Assembly (NCBI RefSeq): GCF_000981585.1
Contig: NZ_LN831776.1
Span: forward strand, 7,681,903 to 7,745,902
Length of the DNA: 64,000 nucleotides
Reading direction: 5' to 3'
Origin: Paenibacillus riograndensis SBR5
GTDB lineage: Bacteria; Bacillota; Bacilli; Paenibacillales; Paenibacillaceae
Numbering within the stretch: position 1 is the stretch's first letter; the number at the start of each line of letters is the position of its first letter. Below the pieces are notes generated by a model. The model had not been told where the DNA came from, made no database searches, and was given only the letters and a program-made list of their open reading frames with translations. A program made the translations under genes and the position numbers. Of the stretch, positions 45,438 through 54,902 are shown one piece after another.

Positions 45438-47156
45438 TCAGTCCAGCTCGGCGCGGGAGAACAGGTCCCGGATCAGGGACTCATCTTCGCAGGCTTTTTT
45501 GAACCCGGCGGCAAATTTAAGGATAGCTTCCCTATTCCCGGAGTATGCGCAGAACATATCGGCTTCCGGGTCAAAATGAACGGTCTCCGCCAGCTCCGGC
45601 ATTTGCTCTTCCAGATATACGGCCGCCAGGGAGGACCAATCGTAGCCGTTGCCTTCGAAGCCTTCTTCTGCCCGCGACTCGAACAGATCGGCCAAGTAGG
45701 TGCCCACACTCAGAATGACGGACATTCCGCCATTCTCCTGCTCCACCAGGATGAACGGGGCAACCTTTCCGGCAGCGGGCACGGCAACGTTCTTCAGCTT
45801 GTGCAGCAGTTCCTCTTTGGCCTCGTCCGTGAAGGCAAGCGCGCCGCCCCGTTCTACGATCATTCCCGACCGGATGCGGTCATCCAGCCAATCGGAAATG
45901 AACGCCGGCGCATAGCCGCCGGTTCCGAATTCGCCGCCGAACGCGATCATTTTTGAGTAGGCCTCCAGGTATTCGCCGCGGTTCGTATCCGGGTAAGCTT
46001 TGATGTATATCCAGAACTGCACATCGTACATCAAGGTAGACCGCTCATCGGCATGGAGAGAAAAATGCCCTTTTTCTTCAACAATAGCCGTACAGATCTT
46101 GCGGATTATGCCCTCGATGTTCTCTATCTCCGTGACTTTGCCGCACAGCTCCGCCAGCAGGGGAGAGAAGGCCCCATGAGCTACCTTTCGCAGATCGTCC
46201 GCCTTGTCCTCCTCGGATGTATCGAAGACCTCTTCGTTCACCAGCCCGCGTACAAAGCTCTCGAAGTCTTTGGCGAGAAAGGTGATCTCGTAATCGGCTT
46301 CCTGATCCACGTGGATCACTGCCGGTTCCCCTTCCCTGCCGCAGGCCCGGTAATCCAGCATGATCACATCATGTCCTGCGGACGGGCAGTCCCCGAACAC
46401 CACGCCAATATCGGGATACCCCCATTCTTCAATCATGAACCGGCTGCCTAAATCTCCGCACAGCGAATAGGTCTTGTCCCGTCCGATGCCCATAATTCCC
46501 GTAATGGCCACATGGTCTTCGGCCCAGGAGGTGCCTTCCTCCGTAGGGAAACAGGTGTCACGGGGAACGCCCCCGTTATGCTGCTTCATCATCTCAATAT
46601 AAAAAGCCGGCAGCTTATACCCCAGCTCCTGCTCCACAGAAGCAATCAGCTCGTCCGTGGGCGGCTCGGACACATACGACTCCAGCGCATAGTCGCTATC
46701 CTCCCAGAAGTCAACGAACTCCCGGGGATCAAAGCGCCCACCGCCGGAACGAACTCCACCGCTGGACTGCGCAGCCGCAAAACGCTGCTGTTCCCGCGCC
46801 TCCCGCCCGGCCGCCCGGCGGCTCCAGTCAAGCAGCTGAAGAACTGCCTCATCTCCAGGCTCCAGCTCATCGGCAAGCTCAAATTCACGGACTGCCTGAT
46901 CGTATTGCTTCAGATAGTAATAGGCATACCCCACACGGTAGTGCCAGATGGGGTCCTGCTCCCCTTGCTCCGCAATGCTCAGCAGCTGTTCCAGCGCTTC
47001 GTTGTAGCGGTCCAGATTGTTCAGTGCCCTGCCGAGCTGGCCAATGAGCACATAATCCCTGTCCGGTTCAGGAATGTCCATAATGGCTTCTACGATTTTG
47101 GCAAATTCATCTTCTTCATGCCACTGCGCCAACTGCTCCAGCAAATTTTCTTCCAC
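45438..47156 (-). CDS. TPR and SUKH (SMI1/KNR4) domain protein
   Basis: A 572-residue cytoplasmic protein with three parts: N-terminal TPR repeats (1-115; LGRALNNLDRYNEALEQLL, HYRVGYAYYYLKQYDQAVRE), a SUKH domain (about 160-305; LIASVEQELGYKLPAFYIEMM, then GGVPRDTCFPTEEGTSWAED) and a C-terminal helical region of unknown family. SUKH domains are frequent in immunity proteins of contact-dependent toxin systems, but no toxin is nearby. The TPR part is clearly paralogous to the short gene at 50360-50752. Confidence 0.85.
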   Translation of the reverse strand: MEENLLEQLAQWHEEDEFAKIVEAIMDIPEPDRDYVLIGQLGRALNNLDRYNEALEQLLSIAEQGEQDPIWHYRVGYAYYYLKQYDQAVREFELADELEPGDEAVLQLLDWSRRAAGREAREQQRFAAAQSSGGVRSGGGRFDPREFVDFWEDSDYALESYVSEPPTDELIASVEQELGYKLPAFYIEMMKQHNGGVPRDTCFPTEEGTSWAEDHVAITGIMGIGRDKTYSLCGDLGSRFMIEEWGYPDIGVVFGDCPSAGHDVIMLDYRACGREGEPAVIHVDQEADYEITFLAKDFESFVRGLVNEEVFDTSEEDKADDLRKVAHGAFSPLLAELCGKVTEIENIEGIIRKICTAIVEEKGHFSLHADERSTLMYDVQFWIYIKAYPDTNRGEYLEAYSKMIAFGGEFGTGGYAPAFISDWLDDRIRSGMIVERGGALAFTDEAKEELLHKLKNVAVPAAGKVAPFILVEQENGGMSVILSVGTYLADLFESRAEEGFEGNGYDWSSLAAVYLEEQMPELAETVHFDPEADMFCAYSGNREAILKFAAGFKKACEDESLIRDLFSRAELD

Positions 47157-47236
47157 TATGTATGTACCTCCTTAAGCATTTATTCTTTATTCCCCTCTAA
47201 GGGGAGGAGTTAAACATTTCCATTCGGGCAGGTCTG

Positions 47237-47695
47237 CTATTCAAGCAGGTTTGGGCTTGCTCCTTCCAGCGAAGGAATAAGATATTTATGATCAATGGGC
47301 GATGACATCACAATTAGAATGGTATAGTTCCCGTATTTATCGCATTCATTGCCGAACTGCTCCAAGGCTTGTGTGGAATCGGTCATTACTTTTAACAGAT
47401 AATTGTGCTCTCCACTGATCCGGTAACATTCAACGACCTCCGGAGAGGAGCGGCAGAAATCCATGAAGGCGGTACATTCTCTGGAGTGGAACAGCATATA
47501 GGCGGCCGCATGTTTTCCAATCTTTTCGGGAGAGATTATGGTACGGTACCCGCTGATCACCCCGTTTTCCTCCATACGTCTAACCCTTTCCGTCACTGCC
47601 GGTTGTGATAGGCCCACACATTTTCCGAGTTCTGTCATAGATATTCTCGCTTGGCTCTGAAGGTGAAACAGAATCTGCTTATCCGTATGGTCCAT
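47237..47695 (-). CDS. Lrp/AsnC-family regulator
   Basis: A 152-residue regulator with an N-terminal helix-turn-helix (TDKQILFHLQSQARISMTEL, then VGLSQPAVTERVRRMEENG) and a C-terminal RAM ligand domain. The ATG at 47695 has AAAGGAG 9 nt upstream. It is divergent from a serine hydrolase and an MFS exporter, and an inverted repeat lies in the gap, so it probably controls those genes. The effector, usually an amino acid, is unknown. Confidence 0.9.
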   Translation of the reverse strand: MDHTDKQILFHLQSQARISMTELGKCVGLSQPAVTERVRRMEENGVISGYRTIISPEKIGKHAAAYMLFHSRECTAFMDFCRSSPEVVECYRISGEHNYLLKVMTDSTQALEQFGNECDKYGNYTILIVMSSPIDHKYLIPSLEGASPNLLE

Positions 47696-47805
47696 CCCAT
47701 TCAACTCCTTTAATTTTAAGGGGCCTTGTGCAAACTGCCTTGTTTTTAACCGCCGAACGGCAGTTATAGCTTTAGTGCCTTATGTAAGGCTGTTAACTAA
47801 TTTTA

Positions 47806-47848
47806 TATAATATACTTACAATAGTAAAGCAATTGCTGCTTTAACTAT
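47806..47848 (+). promoter_or_regulatory. -10 element and inverted repeat before the serine hydrolase gene
   Basis: TATAAT at 47806-47811 is followed at 47821-47848 by an inverted repeat with ATAGT/ACTAT outer and AAAGCA/TGCTTT inner arms. Its place at the start of transcription suggests an operator for the Lrp-type regulator, or a leader hairpin. Confidence 0.45.
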
Positions 47849-47867
47849 AACGAAAGGATGATCACTG

Positions 47868-49043
47868 TTGAGTATACTGCATTCGAACACGATTAACCTA
47901 GACCGCCTCCCGGAACGCATTGATAAAGTAATTGACCAGACGCTTACCGACAAGCGCCTGGCTGGTGCTGTCATCAAGGTGGCGGTAGATGGGGAGCTCA
48001 TATATAACCGGGCGGCCGGATTTGCGAACCGCGAACTGAACCAGCCCATGCGGGAAGATGCCTTATTCCGGCTCGCATCGGTTTCCAAACCCATTACCTC
48101 TACAGCTGCGCTGGTACTAGTGGCCCAAGGCCGCTTGCAGCTTGATGACCGGGTGGACCGCTGGCTGCCGGAGTTTCAGCCACGTCTGAAGAACGGCGAA
48201 CACGCAGCAATCACGATCCGTCACTTAATGACGCATACCGCTGGTCTGACCTACCGTTTCTTCCAGGAAGAGGGGGGCTCCTATGAGCAGGCCGGGGTAT
48301 CCGATGGCATGGATCAGCCCGGCATCACGCTGGATGAGAATCTGCGGCGGATCGCCTCAGCCCCGCTGCTCTATACGCCAGGCACCCAGTGGAGATATTC
48401 TATCGCAACAGATGTGCTGGGGGCTGTGATCGCAAGGGTTGCCGGAACCACGCTCAGCGAAGCTATCGATGCACTCGTAACCCGGCCGCTCGGCATGAAG
48501 GACACCGGCTTCCTTGCAACGGACCCGCAGCGGCTGGCCACCGCTTATGCCGATGACGTTCCCGGTCTGCGGCCTTTGCACAATCCGGACAGCCTTGCTT
48601 TTATGGAGGGTACAGCAGGCTTCCGGCTTTCCCCTGGACGGGCGCTCGACCCTGCCGCCTATCATTCCGGGGGAGCCGGCATGGTCGGCAGTACCGGAGA
48701 CTTTCTGCATCTGCTGGAAACCTTGCGCAAGGGTGGAGCGCCTCTGCTGCCGGAACCTCTGGTCCGTGAAATGACCACCAATCAGATTGGGGATCTGCAC
48801 ATGCCCTTCTGGCCAGGACGAGGTTTTGGCCTGGGGATTACGGTGCTGAAAGACCCTGTTGCAGCAGACACTGCGGAATCGCCTGGCACATGGCGCATGG
48901 GGGGCACCTATGGGCATTCGTGGTTCGTCGATCCGGAGCAGCGGCTAAGCGTGGCAGCCTTCACCAACACCGCATTGGAGGGGATGTCAGGCCCGTTTAC
49001 CATTGACCTCTGCAACGCCGTCTACGGCAGATTGAACAAATAA
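47868..49043 (+). CDS. Serine hydrolase of the class C beta-lactamase/EstB family
   Basis: A 391-residue hydrolase with the nucleophile motif SVSK (in LASVSKPITS), the Tyr motif RYSIATDVLG typical of EstB-like esterases, and a late YHSGGAGMVG loop. The start is a TTG with GAAAGGATG upstream. No signal peptide is evident, so it acts in the cytoplasm or is secreted by another route. Esterase or peptidase activity is more likely than beta-lactam resistance. It lies 26 nt before an MFS exporter gene. Confidence 0.88.
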   Translation: MSILHSNTINLDRLPERIDKVIDQTLTDKRLAGAVIKVAVDGELIYNRAAGFANRELNQPMREDALFRLASVSKPITSTAALVLVAQGRLQLDDRVDRWLPEFQPRLKNGEHAAITIRHLMTHTAGLTYRFFQEEGGSYEQAGVSDGMDQPGITLDENLRRIASAPLLYTPGTQWRYSIATDVLGAVIARVAGTTLSEAIDALVTRPLGMKDTGFLATDPQRLATAYADDVPGLRPLHNPDSLAFMEGTAGFRLSPGRALDPAAYHSGGAGMVGSTGDFLHLLETLRKGGAPLLPEPLVREMTTNQIGDLHMPFWPGRGFGLGITVLKDPVAADTAESPGTWRMGGTYGHSWFVDPEQRLSVAAFTNTALEGMSGPFTIDLCNAVYGRLNK

Positions 49044-49069
49044 ATACTATCATTAGAGAGGTGTACACA

Positions 49070-50278
49070 ATGAGCAGCACCACAGCTTCCGCCTCCCCGC
49101 CAGTTCCCGGCACTCCAGCTTCCGGGCGGCTTCCTTGGGGGAGCTTGCTCGCCCTTGCTATGACTGGCTTCATCTGTATTCTTACCGAAACAGTCCCCGC
49201 CGGTTTATTGCTCCAGATCACTCATGGGCTTGGAGTGACAGAGGCCATGGCGGGTCAGCTTGTTACCTTATACGCGCTTGGCTCACTGTCAGCAGCCATC
49301 CCATTAACCGCCGCGACGCGCGGTTGGCGGCGGAAACCTCTGCTGCTGCTGTGTATCCTTGGCTTTCTCGTCTTCAACACCGTTACCACATTTTCTTCTA
49401 ACTATACGCTGACGCTGGCAGCGCGCTTCTTCGCGGGCGTATCTGCCGGTGTCCTATGGGGAATGTCCGCAGGCTATGCCCGGCGCATGGTGCCGGAGCC
49501 GCTGAAGGGACGCGCTATGGCCGTTGCAATGGTAGGAACACCTCTTGCTCTGGCGTTCGGTGTTCCTGCCGGCACCTTATTCGGCGACCTTGCCGGCTGG
49601 CGCAGTGTCTTCGGAATCTTGTCGCTGTCCGCGCTGCTGCTGGCCGTCTGGGTGCTCTGGAAGCTGCCGGACTATCCGGGAGAAGATGCCGGCAAACGGC
49701 TCCCTTTGCACAAGGTCTTCACTGCCCCGGGAGTTCGCCCGGTACTGTTAGTCGTGCTGGCGTGGGTACTGGCACATAACATCCTGTATACCTATATTGC
49801 ACCTTATCTTACCCAGACGGGGTTTACCGGGCGTATGGACTTGGTTCTGCTTATTTTCGGGATTACAGCGCTTCTTGGCATTTGGTTGATCGGTGTATGG
49901 ATCGACCGCCATCTGCGGCCGCTGGTTCTGGTCAGCCTGGCTGCGTTTGCCTTGGCATCCGTCCTGCTTGGCATAGTCAGCAACCAGCCTGGCGTGATCT
50001 GTCTGGTGGCTGCAGTCTGGGGGCTAACCTTCGGGGGAGCCGCGACTCTGCTGCAGACAGCCATTGCTATAGCCGGCCGCGAGAGTGCGGATGTGGCTCA
50101 GTCGATGCTGGTGACGGCATGGAACCTGGCGATTGGCGGCGGCGGTGTGATCGGTGGTATTCTTCTTGAAACAACGGGAGTCCGCTCCTTTCCCTGGGTG
50201 CTGTTCATTCTGCTGAGTTTTGCACTTCTAATCGCTTGGCGAAGCAGAGCACATGGATTCCCTGCAAAAAGGCTGTAG
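49070..50278 (+). CDS. MFS exporter (AraJ/DHA1-like)
   Basis: A 402-residue twelve-helix transporter of the sugar/drug efflux type (AraJ/YdhP-like), with MAGQLVTLYALGSLSAAIPL near helix 2, GVLWGMSAGYARRMVP near helix 4 and GTPLALAFGVPAGTLFGD in helix 5. GAGAGGTG lies 7 nt before the ATG at 49070. Co-transcription with the serine hydrolase under a divergent Lrp-type regulator suggests that the two handle one metabolite or toxic compound. Confidence 0.9.
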   Translation: MSSTTASASPPVPGTPASGRLPWGSLLALAMTGFICILTETVPAGLLLQITHGLGVTEAMAGQLVTLYALGSLSAAIPLTAATRGWRRKPLLLLCILGFLVFNTVTTFSSNYTLTLAARFFAGVSAGVLWGMSAGYARRMVPEPLKGRAMAVAMVGTPLALAFGVPAGTLFGDLAGWRSVFGILSLSALLLAVWVLWKLPDYPGEDAGKRLPLHKVFTAPGVRPVLLVVLAWVLAHNILYTYIAPYLTQTGFTGRMDLVLLIFGITALLGIWLIGVWIDRHLRPLVLVSLAAFALASVLLGIVSNQPGVICLVAAVWGLTFGGAATLLQTAIAIAGRESADVAQSMLVTAWNLAIGGGGVIGGILLETTGVRSFPWVLFILLSFALLIAWRSRAHGFPAKRL

Positions 50279-50302
50279 CATTTCCACCTCTTCCGGACAA
50301 AA

Positions 50303-50331
50303 AGCCCCCATCTGAGGTTCAGATGGGGGCT
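50303..50331. terminator. Bidirectional terminator between convergent MFS and TPR genes
   Basis: AGCCCCCATCTGA pairs with TCAGATGGGGGCT around GGT, with an A-run before it. Confidence 0.75.
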
Positions 50332-50359
50332 GCCCGTTTCATGCTTAGGAAATAAGCCG

Positions 50360-50752
50360 CTATTCCTCTTCCTCGTCAGATTCCTTATCTGCCGGGGCTT
50401 CAGCAGCCTCCTTGCGGCTCCATTCCAGAAACTGAATGGTATCTTCATCTTCGGGGTCCAGCTTGTGTGCAATCTCAAATTCCCGGATCGCATCCTGCAG
50501 CTCATCCAGATAATAATGGGCGTATCCCACACGGAAATGCCACAGCGGGTCCTTTTTACCCTTGTCCGCAGTCTTCATGAACCACTTCAGTGCCGACTTG
50601 TACCGCCCGAGATTGTTCAGTGCTCTCCCCAAATGGGTGGCCAGCTCGTCATCAATCAATATCGTCGGCGTTTCTTTGATCCGGTCTACGATTTCCTGAT
50701 ATTTGTCCTCCTCATGCCACTTATTTAATTGTGCGATAAGTTCTTCTCTCAT
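50360..50752 (-). CDS. Short TPR protein, paralogue of the TPR-SUKH N-terminus
   Basis: A 130-residue protein with two or three TPR-like helix pairs (LGRALNNLGRYKSALKWFM, HFRVGYAHYYLDELQDAIRE) and an acidic C-terminus (ESDEEEE). Residue for residue it parallels the first 115 positions of the TPR-SUKH protein 3 kb away. It may be a partner, or a remnant of a duplication in which the SUKH domain was lost. Confidence 0.85.
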   Translation of the reverse strand: MREELIAQLNKWHEEDKYQEIVDRIKETPTILIDDELATHLGRALNNLGRYKSALKWFMKTADKGKKDPLWHFRVGYAHYYLDELQDAIREFEIAHKLDPEDEDTIQFLEWSRKEAAEAPADKESDEEEE

Positions 50753-50839
50753 TGCTTATGCCTCCCGGTTGGATTCCTGAAAAATTCTCTGCTTAAGAAA
50801 TACTTTACCATTATTGGACAGGTGTCTGCCATAGAACGC

Positions 50840-52078
50840 TTAAGTGGGGATGGTGATCAGGAAGGTCGTGCCCTTCCCCTTTTCACTTTCCACTTCTATA
50901 ATCCCTTTGACCTTATTGATAGCGCTGTACGCCATCAGCATGCCGAGGCCTGTCCCTTCTTCTTTGGTGGAATAATACGGCTTGCCGAGACGCGAGATTT
51001 CTTCCTTGGTCATCCCGATACCGGTATCCTGAATACTGATGACGATGTTTTGTTTTTTCTCCGAAATATCAATGGTGAGCGTGCCCCCGTCCTTTTCCCT
51101 CATCGCTTCGATCCCGTTCTTGTAGAGATTAATGAGGCATTGCTGAATCTGGTTTTTGTCATAACATTTATTCAGGGTGTTGTTGAAATTGAACTGAACA
51201 TCCACTTTATGAATGGTTGCGTAAGGCATGATGATGTTCTTGGTATACTCGGCTTCAGCCTTCATATTGGAACACACCATATTATCGGATTGCGGCTTGG
51301 CAAAAGAGAGATAGTCACTGACGATCTTCTCCGCCCGGTTCAGTTCCAGCAAGGATAATTCGACATAACCCTTTTCTTCCGGTGTAATCGTATTCGATTT
51401 ATTCAGCAGCTGCAGGAAACCGCTGGTTACCGTAAGCGGATTCCTGATTTCATGCGACACGCTGGCTGCCAGCTCACTGACCACATTGAGGCGTTCAGAC
51501 TGCAGAATCCGGTCACGGTTTTTAATATTGGTAATGATCTGCTCGATGAGAATCATAATAATGCTCATAACGGCACCATGCGTCAACAAGGCATAGACCG
51601 TAAGTATCCAGAATTGCTGATCCAATTTGTCCGTGATCAATCCCAGATTAATCAGGTACAGCCCCATGGTTAACGCAGCGATGACCACTGCCCACAGGAT
51701 GCGGCGTTTGGAAGACAGCTTGATAAAGCGTTTGCTGAGATATGGGACCAGCAGCAGCACCGCCGTTGAGAACAGGAAGGAAGGGAAGGTCCCCGCTCCC
51801 CCCAGGTAGAACCGGTAAATGTTCATAATCAAGTACAGTGGAAACACACTCCGGTATCCGCCAAACAGAGCCACGAGAATAAACGGAATATATCTGAGAT
51901 CATAAATAAATCCCATTTCCAGCTTAATCGGCTTGGCAATGCATAAAATCATCGTTACCGCGGACATGAAGACCAGAAGCCTGTTGTTGTACGGATATGC
52001 TCTATTTTCAAAAAAAATCACCACGATTAAGACCGGAAACAACAAGAACAGGAAATTTAAAAGTAAGGTTTCAAACAA
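50840..52078 (-). CDS. Membrane sensor histidine kinase, KinB-like (5TMR-LYT)
   Basis: A 412-residue kinase. Six or so N-terminal helices (1-190) form a LytS/KinB-type 5TM receptor region, with FIYDLRYIPFILVALFGGYR as its signature loop. The cytoplasmic kinase has SHEIRNPLTVTSGFLQLL (phospho-His), an N-box NLYKNGIEAM and DTGIGMTKEEI. There is no receiver domain or partner gene, as in sporulation kinases feeding the Spo0F phosphorelay; that role is inferred. The start is a TTG with GAGAGGAAG 8 nt upstream. Confidence 0.88.
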   Translation of the reverse strand: MFETLLLNFLFLLFPVLIVVIFFENRAYPYNNRLLVFMSAVTMILCIAKPIKLEMGFIYDLRYIPFILVALFGGYRSVFPLYLIMNIYRFYLGGAGTFPSFLFSTAVLLLVPYLSKRFIKLSSKRRILWAVVIAALTMGLYLINLGLITDKLDQQFWILTVYALLTHGAVMSIIMILIEQIITNIKNRDRILQSERLNVVSELAASVSHEIRNPLTVTSGFLQLLNKSNTITPEEKGYVELSLLELNRAEKIVSDYLSFAKPQSDNMVCSNMKAEAEYTKNIIMPYATIHKVDVQFNFNNTLNKCYDKNQIQQCLINLYKNGIEAMREKDGGTLTIDISEKKQNIVISIQDTGIGMTKEEISRLGKPYYSTKEEGTGLGMLMAYSAINKVKGIIEVESEKGKGTTFLITIPT

Positions 52079-52438
52079 TGGCTAACTTCCTCTCAGTTTG
52101 TCTTGCCAGACAACTCCTATAACTATTTTATCGGAATTTTTCTGCTGTGCACTTCGATTATATACAGAATAAACCAAAAGTTGGACAATTTTTTTAAAGC
52201 TGTTTATCTTTCCGGCTTCGGACGCCCCGGATTTTATGGGGTACGCATATGCACACACCAAAGCCTGCAAAAACCGCTAACGTAAATTGGCGGCCATATG
52301 CCATTGTTTTTTCGTATTTCGGTCATAAAAGCAGTTAAATTGCTCTCTTTATGGTTTAATTACGATAAATGTCCTATGAAAAAAGGCCTACATAATTTAA
52401 CTTTTATATTATATCTACATAATGAAAGAGGTACACCG
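52079..52438. other. Divergent control region between the KinB-like and GGDEF-EAL genes
   Basis: 360 nt without a gene I can support. It holds the two ribosome-binding sites and weak promoter-like matches (TTGGAC with TATCTT for the plus strand), and a small CCCC/GGGG hairpin near 52230-52246. I looked for a cyclic-di-GMP riboswitch, which would suit the right-hand gene, and did not find a fit. Confidence 0.4.
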
Positions 52439-54835
52439 ATGTTATACTTAGAACTCCTGAATATGAACTGGCTGCAGCTGGCTCTGGCACTGCTGGCAAG
52501 CCTGGCGGCCTGCACTCTCATTGTTTTCGGAACGGTTCCCTTCCGCACTCATGCCCAAGGCCTGCAGGTCTGCTTCACCCGGACGAAGATGATACTGCTG
52601 GGAACCGCCACCTTCAGCGCTTCCCATATTCTGATCCCTTTATCTATTAATCTGCCCCTGGCTCCGGAATATTACATACTGCATCTCCTGTTCACCATGG
52701 CCGGCTGCTGGGCTGCCACTTACTTCGGCATCTGGTATTCCAGTATGCCCCGCAGCTATGCTGGCCGCCACTTCAGCATCAGCCTGGCTATTGCCGGCAT
52801 CATTCTGGTGTTCGATTATCTGAATATCATCTTTCTGTTCCGTGACTATGTGGTCTGGAAGCCCGTACTCGTCCTCATGACGGCAGCTTCCGCGCTCAGC
52901 CTGTGCCTGGCCATCCTTCGTGTCCTGGTGATCTCGAACCGCAACCGCGAGTATCAGCTTCATTCCAAGGCTACGGTTCCCGGCATTGTGCTCTGTGCAG
53001 CAGGCCTGCTGTTAATTCCGCTGCTCTGCGCCTTTTCGGTGCTTCCGGTCGGGAATCCCGCTCCGGGAAGTTATCTGCAGCTGACTCCCTACATCCTGAC
53101 GCTGTTTATTTGCAGCGGCCTGTACATCATTCCGGATGCCTACAGAGACACCCGGCAGGAGCGCCAGAACCGCAGAATCATAGAGACAGAGCAGCACTAT
53201 ATGTCGCTGTTTGAGTACAACCCGGACAGTGTGCTGGCATTCGATGCCCAGGGGATCGTCACCGGGCTGAACCGCAAGGCCGAGCTGCTCGCCCGGCAGC
53301 TCGGCCTGGAGCTGGTCGGAAGGCATTTCTCGGATCTTTTTGAGGGGGAATACCATGCACTGGCCCAGCATCATTACCGGCATGTTCTCCGCGGGCAATC
53401 CAGCACCATCGAGCTGGAGCTGAGAAATCCCGCCGGCGGTATGCTGACCTTCTGGCTCACCTCGCTGCCGATTGTGGTTGAAGCTGTGCCGGTAGGCATC
53501 TACAGCATCATTAAAGACATTACCAAGAATAAAAAGGACCAGGAAACCATCCGCCATCTCGCCTATTCTGATGAGCTGACCGGGCTGGCAAACCGCCGCT
53601 CCTTCCACAATCTGCTGCTTGAACATACGGAGCATACCGGCGTTCCCGCTTACCCGTTCACACTGTTCTTCATTGACCTGGACCGCTTCAAGCGGATCAA
53701 TGATCTATTTGGCCATTCCTTCGGCGACAAGGTCATCCAGCAGGCGGCCGGCAAGCTGAAGCGCTGCCTCCCTTCCTCCTGCAGCATCGCACGGATGGGC
53801 GGGGACGAATTCACAGTGCTGGTGCCCCACTTGCGCTCAAGGGCAGAGATGGAATCCCTCGCTGCCAGCATCGTGGAAGAGTTCGCCCACCCCTTTGAAG
53901 TGGGCAACCATTCGGTCAAGCTGTCTGCTTCGGTAGGAATCGCCCGCTTTCCGGAGGACGGGCTGGATGCCGACTCACTGGTGAAGCACGCCGATACCGC
54001 AATGTACAGCGCTAAGGAGAACGGCAGCTTCCAGTACCAGTTCTACGATGCGGAACGCGACCAGACCAGTCTGGAGCGGATTATTCTGGAGAATGATCTG
54101 GAGCAGTCGCTGGACAATGACCAGATCAGGCTGTTCTACCAGCCCAAAATCGATATCCGCAGCGGTGAAATCGTTGGTCTTGAAGCGCTGGTGCGCTGGC
54201 AGCATCCCCTTCTGGGCATGATTCCTCCCCTGGAGTTCATTCCGCTGGCGGAGAAATCGGGATTCATTATTCCGCTGGAGCAGTGGGTGCTCCGCACGGC
54301 CTGTGCCCAGGTAAAAACCTGGGAGCAGGAGGGCCGCCAGGTCGTTCCCGTGGCCGTGAATGTTTCGCAGATTCATCTGATGAAACCGGATATTTTTCAA
54401 TCGATTATGAGTACAATCCATGAGCTGGATTTCGACACCCAGCTGCTGGAGCTGGAGATTACAGAGAGTGCGATGATGCACAACGAAGAACATGTGATCA
54501 GCATCCTGAATGATCTCCGGAGAGCCGGGATTTCCGTATCGATGGACGATTTTGGGACAGGCTACAGCTCACTCAGCTATTTGCAGAGTCTTCCTATCGG
54601 CTGCCTGAAGATTGACCGGTCCTTTGTCCGCAAAATCACTACAGACACCGACAGCAGGGCTATTGCCGAGATGATTATCTCGATGGCCAAGCAGCTTGGG
54701 CTGACCATCGTCGCCGAAGGCGTGGAGACCGAAGAGCAGGTTGCGCTGCTCAAGGAAATTCAGTGCTACAATGCCCAGGGCTTCTATTATAGTAAGCCGG
54801 TAAGCGCGGACGAGATCACGAGCATATATTTATAG
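52439..54835 (+). CDS. Cyclic-di-GMP turnover protein: 7TM-PAS-GGDEF-EAL
   Basis: A 798-residue membrane protein. The ATG at 52439 has GAAAGAGG upstream; a longer frame is possible but has no site. Seven N-terminal helices (1-245) may be a degenerate MHYT-type sensor. A PAS domain (about 265-375) is followed by GGDEF (MGGDEFTVLV, intact) and EAL (EALVRW, DDFGTGYSSL, intact). Both enzyme halves have their key residues, so it may make or break cyclic di-GMP; which dominates cannot be told. Confidence 0.92.
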   Translation: MLYLELLNMNWLQLALALLASLAACTLIVFGTVPFRTHAQGLQVCFTRTKMILLGTATFSASHILIPLSINLPLAPEYYILHLLFTMAGCWAATYFGIWYSSMPRSYAGRHFSISLAIAGIILVFDYLNIIFLFRDYVVWKPVLVLMTAASALSLCLAILRVLVISNRNREYQLHSKATVPGIVLCAAGLLLIPLLCAFSVLPVGNPAPGSYLQLTPYILTLFICSGLYIIPDAYRDTRQERQNRRIIETEQHYMSLFEYNPDSVLAFDAQGIVTGLNRKAELLARQLGLELVGRHFSDLFEGEYHALAQHHYRHVLRGQSSTIELELRNPAGGMLTFWLTSLPIVVEAVPVGIYSIIKDITKNKKDQETIRHLAYSDELTGLANRRSFHNLLLEHTEHTGVPAYPFTLFFIDLDRFKRINDLFGHSFGDKVIQQAAGKLKRCLPSSCSIARMGGDEFTVLVPHLRSRAEMESLAASIVEEFAHPFEVGNHSVKLSASVGIARFPEDGLDADSLVKHADTAMYSAKENGSFQYQFYDAERDQTSLERIILENDLEQSLDNDQIRLFYQPKIDIRSGEIVGLEALVRWQHPLLGMIPPLEFIPLAEKSGFIIPLEQWVLRTACAQVKTWEQEGRQVVPVAVNVSQIHLMKPDIFQSIMSTIHELDFDTQLLELEITESAMMHNEEHVISILNDLRRAGISVSMDDFGTGYSSLSYLQSLPIGCLKIDRSFVRKITTDTDSRAIAEMIISMAKQLGLTIVAEGVETEEQVALLKEIQCYNAQGFYYSKPVSADEITSIYL

Positions 54836-54902
54836 AATTATTCTCATGATTTTTGGGTAATAGACGTACAGGAACAACTTCCCAATGAGGAGAGATATAC
54901 AT

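Noticed and set aside
47868..49043. Beta-lactamase resistance call for the serine hydrolase
   Set aside because: The SxxK motif is shared with many esterases, and the Tyr motif is of the EstB type.
52079..52438. Cyclic-di-GMP riboswitch before the GGDEF-EAL gene
   Set aside because: The region has some GC-rich pairs but lacks the conserved GEMM core sequences on either strand.
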